NCBI GenBank assembly: GCA_025345505.1
Contig: JANVCC010000047.1
Coordinates: 8,874,413 to 8,938,412, forward strand
Length of the DNA stretch: 64,000 bases
Origin: Todiramphus chloris collaris
Taxonomy: Eukaryota; Chordata; Aves; Coraciiformes; Alcedinidae
Direction of reading: 5' to 3'
The stretch's first letter is position 1. Every line of letters begins with the position of its first letter. Shown piece after piece: positions 42,894 through 64,000 of the stretch. Below the pieces are notes generated by a model, which was not told the origin of the DNA, ran no database searches, and worked only from the letters and a program-made list of their open reading frames with translations. A program made the translations under genes and the position numbers.

Positions 42894-45800
42894 AAGGAAA
42901 GATGACAGAGTACTGAGTCAGATGATTCATAGTAGATCATACAGATATAACTGTTGACACATTACAGAAGGACCAAGTCCAAATAAACTGCAGATTTCCT
43001 GTCTTGATTTTTTTTTTTTTTCCCCCCACTGGAGATAAAAAAATACTTAAGCTGCACTAAAAATATTCTGATTTGAATGGCTCTTGACTCTTCCTGACAG
43101 GAAAACTTGAAGGCATTGAATTTACTGTCTTGAATGATAGATGGAAAACTAGACATTTGATTTTGCTCATTTTTAACCACCAGTTTAGTTGTTTTTATGT
43201 CACTGGTGCTTCTCTAATGTCTGTTAACTGTTTGGTTCTATGCTATTAATACTTGTGGCAGGAGTTTTAAATACACTTCTGTTGTTGTTGTTTGGCTGGG
43301 AATCGCAGGCAAAAGCAGGTAATGCTGCCTTTTAGGCTTTTTCAGCATTTTTGAGCAGAACTTGGTTTTTAGTTGCACGTAACTTTGCTAAAATGGAAAA
43401 TGTCATTCCAGGATGTGTATTAGCCACCTTATGCCTTTATATGGAAAATTTTAGCAAGTGTATCAGCTTTATAAGAAGTTACACTTGATGCTGTGTTTCC
43501 ACTCTTCTAGAAGAAAAACTGTCTTCTCTTAGACAAATTCTCGTGTCCCTTCCCAAAGGGCTCTGAGGCAGGTGGTCTTCCCTCAGTATGTCTCCTGTTA
43601 TTCAGGTTTAAATTTATTTTATCTCAGCAAAGTTATTAGCCTGTGAATTAGGTTTAAATGCCCATACTGAGAAGGGGTAGACTTTTGCAGTGAAAAGTAA
43701 CAGAGATGCTTTACTGAATGTGTTTTGCCATAAGCTGGAATGTACAGAGCTTTAGTTCCAGTTTCAGGAAGCAGTTGCTTCAGCCCAGGGCTAAGATCAA
43801 GAAGCTGGGTGCAGGGAAGTGTTCTCTGTCCCAGTCTGATTTTTTTAATCTCTCTAGGAGAACTGGGAATTCTTCCACTTTGCACCCAACAGACAAAGTG
43901 TAAAAAGTACAGGAAAATAAAGAAGTGTGGCAGAATTCAGGACTCGGAGTTGAGGCCTGGGGAGAAAAGACCTTTTCCAGTGTCAAGATGGGGCGTGAGA
44001 CTGAGAACCGTGGTGCTTAAATCTTAGTGGATAGTACCTAAAATGGTTTGGGGCAGTATGGGGTGAAGGAAACACACGGGATGTGAACAAGGGGTGTCCT
44101 ATACTTGCTGTGTCTGTTGGCATATGTTAATTAGAGAAGGATTTGTCTTATTTGTTTGCCTTGTCACAATTATTATGATCTGTGAGTGAGCTGTGACTGT
44201 GTACCGATGAAAGCTCATGTCCATAGGACTTCCCCCCAGCACAGCCTATGGAATCAATATTTTGAATACGCAGAGAGGTAAAAAATGGAGGGAAACTCTG
44301 CAAAGTCAAATTTTCACTGTGCTAAAAAGTCCTGTATTTTGAATTGCTAATCTCCTGGCCTGACTATTCTATTGCATAGGCAAAAAAAAAAAAAAAGAAA
44401 GCTGTGTCTCTGGGATGCTGTAAAACTAAATGAATGCAATCAAATATGTATTATGAGGTTACTACGGAAAAGTACCATTTAAAAATGGAATCCTACTTCT
44501 CATTAGGGATTTTGACTAATGAGCAGTGGGATGAGATGTGTAGAGCAGGAAAAAATAAGAATGTAGGGTGCTGGCTGATGTTTGTCAGCAGCATTAACGT
44601 GCAGGAGATCAGTGGAAAAAACTCCCGTGTGTCTGCTGAGGCTAAACCACAGTAAAACCAACCCCTCCAAAGAGCTGCATTAGGGTGCCATGAAAAACAT
44701 TGCTTCTGATCCTTCCGATTTTATGGTGTTTGCTTTTCAAAACTAAAGCTAATTTTGCTGTGTAAATTTCAAGTAAATAATGTAGTACTTAAAGCTTACT
44801 CGGAGGGAATTATATTTTATTTACCTTATTAATATTGAGAAACAAAGACAGGGAGGCTTACTAAATGTGCAGAGCTTTTTACCTGTCTCAATCTTATCTT
44901 CCTGCAGCAACTGCAATTTTATCTGTATTCTAGAAAGGCTGTCTTCTAAAACACTCTTAGAAGCTTTGAAGAAAGTACTGTCAATCTGAAATACTGAAAT
45001 AGAATAGATACAGCAGAAAATTTTACAGAAAAAAAAAATAGCGTAAACCTAAGTCCAAAGCATTTGAAGAGAATCAGTGTCTTACAAAACCAGCTTCCAT
45101 CTGTCTCAGAACTGTGTTTTTTACCTAATTTTAATGGAGCACACAGGATGCAGGAATGATGAACGAGCAGAGGACAACTGAGTGCGTCTGGTGATTCTTA
45201 ATATCCTGTGAAAGTGCTTGTCATGTCTGCGAGCAAAACCAGTCATTTTTCCTGTGGAGAGCCACACTAAATGTGAACTTAGTGTCCAGTGTAGAGGTGG
45301 CAGCAGCTCTCTGCACCCTTCCTGCAGCTGAGCAATCCTAATGCTCACCTCAGGAGTCCGTCAGCCAGGCTGGTGTAGTTTTGGCCTCGAGTGTAGCTCC
45401 TGTTGGAAACCTGCAAGGCATTTGGTCACATCCAGTAATGCGAGGCATTGTCATTGCATCAGAGCTTGCTCCAACAACAGTTTACAAGCCCTAGAGGAGG
45501 GAAGAGTGGAGGAGGTGGTAGGATCCTAGATTATCTTTTAGCTGGTAATTCAAGAAGTCCACCAGAGTCCTGTGTAGCAGAGATGAAGTGACACTGGGGG
45601 GTGGGTGAGGGTGTGTGTTGAGAGAATGGGAACTGTCCTAAGAGATTGTCTCTCCCGTTCTGGGGCAGGATTGTTTCCTTCTCCTATGGCACTTCTCGGG
45701 TATTTCACCTGTCCGTGATATTATCTAGAGAAGCAGAGACATTTTGGAAGTCCTCAGATCAAAACCCGAGTCTCATTCTCACTGGTGGAGCTAGGTATGC

Positions 45801-47907
45801 AATAAGCTGGGATGTATTGTCCACATACCCCAACTATACTGCTTTAACAGTTCCGTGTAAAGAAAGTAGAGGTGTTTCCACAGGAAGAACAGTTTGTTCT
45901 GGTGTGCAGTAGTGTTGTGTGGGTTAGGGTAACCTCAGCACCAACTTGGCTGTCTCTTTCCTACTGTAATGCAGTTTCAAAAGGGGAAGGAAACAGCCCA
46001 CAAATGCCAGACCCTGAAATGTCATCAAATTTGACTTAAGTCGTGAGTAGGTAGCCCAGTGACACCATCAGCAGAGGAGCAGGCACTGGGGGTGCCCCAG
46101 GCTGAGCCAGGACTTGGGGTGCTGCTGCAGCCGCTGGAGTCACCACAGTGGGCAGAAAGTCTCTGAGTGAGCTCATGTAGACTTTGCTTAGGAATCATTA
46201 ACTCAATCCCTGTTTCTTCTGGTGGGAGCCTCTGCTGAAGTCACGTGGCGTGATGTGACACGCAGTGGTGCCCTATCAGTGCAGACACATGGCAAAGTCT
46301 GCCCGGTTATCACTTATCTGGAGGAGCCTGAGGGGCCAGGACGCTTCAAGCAAAGCCTATTGGTGAGGGAGTTTCTGTGTGAGCTTTCTTAAGAAGCGCT
46401 TCCTTTTTAGTCATAACACTGCGTGGGAAAGTGTACCAAACAGTTTTTTTCTCTCGGAGACCAGAAGATTTACATAATTCTGCTTCTATGGAAAGAGAAG
46501 AAATGCTGGTACCACGTTGTGCTATGGCTGTAAGCTCTGCACTTCCCTGCGCCGTGGAAAGTTAGTGTCCTGTTTTCTGAGATGCATGTCTCAGAAAAGG
46601 ATGGGTTTGAAGATGACTTCAGTAGGAGCGTTGTTGCTGCTCATGAAAGGGTTCCTTCTGGAATCTTGGTGAGTTTGACAGATTTCTTGCTAAGTATGGG
46701 GCTATGATTTCCGATAGCTTAGTTGAATGATACAAAAATTGACTGCCTGTATTTAATGGTATGTGCAAGACTTTAATTAGGCTTTCTCAGACTACCTTTG
46801 TTCCTAAGTGCTCTGTGCAGTACTAAGAGCAATCCTAAACCCCAATTTAAATCTTTGCGTAGGACCAAAGATGGTTTTCTTTGCTTGCTCCTGTTCCACA
46901 TGGTCATTTTTTTCCCCCCAGTCACCTAAGGGTACAAAATAGAAACTTGCTAAAGGTTTTCTCTGGATAAGGAAAGCTCCTGCCTCGTAAATATGTATAC
47001 ATGCAAATATAGACAAGATGAGATAAACCAAGGGAAATTGTGGCTATGTGTGGTTTTTAATTTGTTTTTCTAGCTAATCTCTTGAAACAAGCTTGCACAA
47101 TGGGATGTGTCCACTCTCCTGTAAGCCAAGATTGGCTTTTAAGGAGCTTTTTTTTTTTTTCTTGCGGTGGTAGTTAAAGTTTCTGCCCTCTAAAGCTGTA
47201 TCTCTTGAGCAATCTGATCGCTCAGCTCTGAGCAGCTTACACTCCTCTTCTGCTGTTGCTGAACTGGGTTCCTGGAGTGTTCATGTTCATAGGGGTGCAA
47301 CTGTGTAAAAGGTGTTGGCTTTAAGAACACCCCTCCCTGCAGTTTACCTGTGCTACAGCAGCACTCCAAATGCACAGAAAACACAAATTTGCGGGCAGCC
47401 TTTTGATTATATCTTGCACCCCTGTATGGATGTTGCTGAATGACTTAAATCAGTCAAGAGCACACGTTGATTCTGTAGCAGCCCCAGTAACACCTTTGTT
47501 AATGGTGCACAGATAAAATTCCTCTCCACGAAACCTCCCGCTCCCTTGATGCTACTCTAAGCTAGTTTCCTGGTGGTGGGTTTTGAAAATCTGTCTGTCT
47601 GCCCCTCACACAGAGCATGTTAGATACTTGATCGGAGCTGTAGCACCGGGCAATCATTGCTTCTGGGAACCACTCGGTTCTTTGTGCCTGTGACATGAGG
47701 AAGCCAGCCAACATACACAGGGTTAATTTTTTTTTTTTACAGTTTTCACTGTTTTATAGCTGGAGACACAGAATTTTATTTTTAGTTCTTGAACTTCCAA
47801 AGTAGATATTTCCTTTTCTTATTTTGTATTTACTTTCGCGCTCTCTCAAAAAAAGAAAACAAAACAACCAAACCTGATTCAGTTTCTGCCTTTTGCAGTG
47901 TGACGGC

Positions 47908-47953
47908 AAAAAAAAAAACCCTTTTTTTTTTTTTTTCCCCCCCCCCCCCCCCC
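47908..47953. repeat. A11-C3-T15-C17 homopolymer block
   Basis: Four homopolymers in series, the last three forming a 35-base pure pyrimidine tract. Length is likely uncertain in the assembly. Confidence 0.88.
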
Positions 47954-48235
47954 ATTCCAATTACAGTTGCATGTAGCTTAGTAGCAATAATCTATTCAAC
48001 TGTAAGAATGTTTGCACACTAGGTAGTACTGCTGAAACATTCTACAGTCAGTCTCTCAGGAGCCTCTGAAGTCACAGGAAAGTGTTTTTCTGCTGTGAGA
48101 CCTTAGGCATCGGTAGCCTTTCATTTGCTGTCTGAGAACATCACCTTTATGCAGAGTTCTGGGATTTGACTGTGTCAGCGCGTACACTCTGGGTACGAAA
48201 CTAAATGAAACCGAAAAGCTGAGGAGGTCTGAAAC

Positions 48236-48505
48236 ATGACTGCGCTGCCCTCCCATAGCTCGTCGGGCCCCGCGGCCCCTGCCCTGGGAGGGGCGGGTGG
48301 TTGGGGGCTGAGGGCAGGTTCTGGGCCGTGCTGCTCCCCGCTGCTCTCTGCCCGCAGGACAGCCGCAGTGGACCAATATTTACGAAGCGCGCAGTACAGG
48401 GTGTTGTCTTCGCCCTGCCGCTTGTTCTGGCATCAGGCTGTTTCTGTGGCCTTTACCAGAAGGAGCGGTAACACCTGACACCGTTCCTCTCCGCAGTCGC
48501 TGGGT
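48236..48505. promoter_or_regulatory. LPIN2: CpG-rich patch in LPIN2 intron 1, possible alternative promoter
   Basis: About 270 bp with clustered CpG, a GGGGCGGG box near 48292 and a CCAAT motif (GACCAATATT) near 48373, surrounded by CpG-poor intron. Could be a small intronic promoter or enhancer. Nothing in the sequence proves either. Confidence 0.3.
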
Positions 48506-51071
48506 TCTGCTTGCTGCGAGCTTTCCCACAAGGGACAAGGAAACTGAAAGCAAAAAAAAAAAAAAAGACAAAAAAGCCCAACATTTTAAAATTACTACCT
48601 GGGGTTCTGTTGACATCTGAGATAAATTAAACATCTCATGTTTCTCAGGCGTGTAGGGACAGTTTATTTCCGGTTGATCATTTGCTTGCTACAGTTTGAA
48701 GCTTAACTAACGTGTTGATCTTACAAAGTGAGCTGTTCTGTTAAAAGCTGAGCTACAACCAGGTAAGCGGGAATAGAAATTAGCTTCTGATCTGCACTTT
48801 TGTTTACTTATAATGTACAAAACAACGTTTGTGTTAAGGTTTTGATCATAAAAAGCTTCTGTCCTTATAAACTTTGGTTTTCATACTCAGTAAGTTCAGA
48901 AGTTCCTAACTTTTTCCCATGTAAGAGGTTCTTCTGTTCTTGTGTGATCATCAAAGCTGCTGTGCCATGAGCTACAGAAATGTAATGGAGATCTGTAAAA
49001 GAGAGAACTTTTGCTACAGGGTAGGGAGAATAGGTGGATGCTTCAGTCTTGTGGAGTTTTTTGGGTGACTTCCTGAGGTTAGACAAGGTCAGTTAGCATG
49101 GCTGTGAGGAAAACTAGATTATTTATGAACTGAACTCAGTTCTCAGCAGTTGGGGTGAAATTTTGATCTTTTAAACAGCCTGTGCTTAAATGCTGGAGAA
49201 CTTGCTAATGTCCACTTTTCCAGTGCTGTTCCCTGAAATTAAATACATGGAAGGGAGACTCTGTTAAGGACTTCTAGTCCTGATTGTGCCAGTTCTTTTT
49301 AACAAGTTCAGTCTCCTTGGTGACATGAAATCAACTGTTCTTTGTAAGACACTCCTGTTGAAGTGCCCAAGGTACAGCCATGAATGATAATGACTGTGTG
49401 CTAGAGACTTTTTCCTAAAATACAGAAAAAAAGAATAAATGTTGGCTGTCATTGTAGGAGACTAATTGCCTGAACATCAAAGCAGAGATATTGCTGCCTT
49501 TCTGTCCTGGGTTACAGTTCAAGGAGATGCAGGGAACATCTCACTGGCCAAAAGGAAGATGCTGAGTCCTCTGCCCCAGTCTGTTTTCCCTAGCTCCCTG
49601 GTGCTGCTGCATGCCTCAGCTCTCTGGTGTTTGGCCTCTTCTTCCTGAGCTACTCTAACTTACTAACCCACTGAAACAACCAGCCACCGCCACAACACAA
49701 CGGGCAGAGTTAGGTCAGTGAGCTGAAACCATCTCCTTGAGAGGGCCAGGCAAGGCAGGGTTGAAGTGAGACACCCACCCCCCCACACCCCTTTTTAGCA
49801 AGAGTGAACTGTTGCTTCACTAGCAAGCAGTACATGAAACTACTTGGAGAGGAATCTGAACTTTATTAGTCAGTAATGTTGACAGGGAGTCTGTTCTGCT
49901 GATCTCATTAGTCACTCAACAACAGCCTGTTCTTTCTGTGTTGATCAGCCATACTGCACACCAGCTCCAGGAGGCCATTCCCTGGCCTGCTACCTAGCAT
50001 AGTAATTCCATAAATAATTCCTAAACGGTTCTAAATTTGGACTGGGAAACTCCTGTCTTCCTTTTTAACTCCTGTGGAGAGGAAGGAACTTTTTTTTCCC
50101 CTAGTCTAAATATGATTAGATCATGTGTGTTGGGCTTGAAAAGAATTACTGGTTAGAGAGACTTCCAGGAATTCCAAATTCATTCCTTCACTGAGGCGTT
50201 TTGAATGGGTTCAGCAGAACATTCAGTAGGTGTTTCTGTGCATTCTCTCTCTTGTTTGACTGCAGCATAATCTTCTTTTGGGTGTCTTCCTTTCCTTGTG
50301 TTCTGTCCTGAGCTCCCCTCTCGCACCTCCTGAGGTTCCTGCACCTACACTGCAGATTGTTCTTTTTCAATTTCCTGATGTCAGGAGTAGGAACAACCAC
50401 AAAAAAACCTGTAAGAGATTTGGCTGCTCTTGATTGAAACTTTGAAACCTGTGGGGGGTAGTTGGTGGGCAAGATAAACCTTTACATGTAAATTAATATG
50501 TTGCATGAACATTGTGCTTTCCTTATATAGAAGAAAAATGGATTTCTTCCACATTTGTTCTTTCCACACTCAGTCTCAAGCTCCTTAGATCTTTTGATAA
50601 TTTCTTTAAGGTGACTCAGCTGTTTTTAAAATATAGATCTGTAAGGGAAGAGTTACGTGTAGTACACTTTACAGAACTTTTCCTGACTTTTAAGAGGGAT
50701 TTTTGTTTGGTTTTTTTTTTGTTGTTTTTTTGGGGTTTTTTTGCATCCTTACATGCAGTTATCTCTGTTTTCAATAGAGGATCAGTTGTGTTAAATAGGC
50801 AGCCTCCAGAGAATGATTTTTGTCATTATCTGAGTATTTATGCTTCCCTTCAATCTGGGCTTTGGTACTTAAAAATTACATGCTTCATAGTTTGTTTAAA
50901 TAATCATCAATGGAAGTTGATAAACTATTAAGAATAGGTTTTATAACTCTGGAGACTTAGTATAAGAATTGGCTGAAAATTCTGTTGACTCGTGAAGGCT
51001 TTTGGGTAGAGCTTGTTACAGTAATCAGAGTAATTGAGAAATGACATTGCACATCTATTTAATGTTTTTAA

Positions 51072-63958
<12,887 letters not shown>

Positions 63959-64000
63959 TAAATTCTGTCTGTCATGTAACTATGTCATAGAAGATCTCAT

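Noticed and set aside
42379-42930. 183-codon minus-strand frame with Phe/Ile-rich part that looks like membrane helices
   Set aside because: The hydrophobic part is a translation of poly-A/poly-T tracts.

Overview
The window is vertebrate nuclear DNA, almost certainly from a bird. Coding exons are short, separated by GT-AG introns, and match myomesin-1 (MYOM1) and lipin-2 (LPIN2). Nearly all recognisable interspersed repeats are CR1 LINE fragments, the dominant repeat of avian genomes; I see no Alu- or B-type SINEs. I cannot name the order or species. Both genes lie on the + strand, head to tail. I recall the same neighbours and relative orientation in human 18p11.31, which supports MYOM1 rather than its paralogue MYOM2.

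Region 1 (1-31522) is the 3' two thirds of MYOM1. I place 24 exons with consistent splice phases and no frame breaks, giving 987 visible residues. In order they encode the end of fibronectin-III domain My5, My6, the optional EH segment (one 327-nt in-frame exon), My7, My8, and then the five C-terminal Ig domains My9-My13. The Ig domains are joined by helical linkers, mostly carried on very small exons. Myomesin-1 is an M-band crosslinker of thick filaments that dimerises through My13.

Region 2 (31523-about 36000) holds the end of MYOM1. The short C-terminus stops at 31520-31522 and has a good poly(A) signal at 32182. The same exon also contains an in-frame GTAAGT donor after codon 72. Downstream, two phase-compatible exons (32927-33050 and 34063-34277) encode a 112-residue basic then Pro/Glu/Ala-rich tail. 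These fit the alternative long C-terminus (H-myomesin type) that I recall being described in chicken. A 36-bp minisatellite carrying four AATAAA hexamers lies further downstream.

Region 3 (about 36000-39000) is the intergenic space and LPIN2 promoter. An antisense CR1 copy abuts a strong TATA-less CpG island. A non-coding LPIN2 first exon ends at a GTAAGC donor at 38325.

Region 4 (38325-64000) is LPIN2: a 12.8-kb first intron, then nine coding exons from the ATG at 51135 to 63957. They cover the N-LIP domain, the polybasic nuclear-localisation/membrane-binding stretch and the middle region. The catalytic C-LIP half lies beyond the window. Lipin-2 is a phosphatidate phosphatase of glycerolipid synthesis.

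The two genes have no obvious functional link beyond conserved proximity. Introns hold scattered CR1 fragments of at least two subfamilies and both orientations, one probable hAT-like DNA element, several homopolymer tracts, and a small CpG-rich patch in LPIN2 intron 1.
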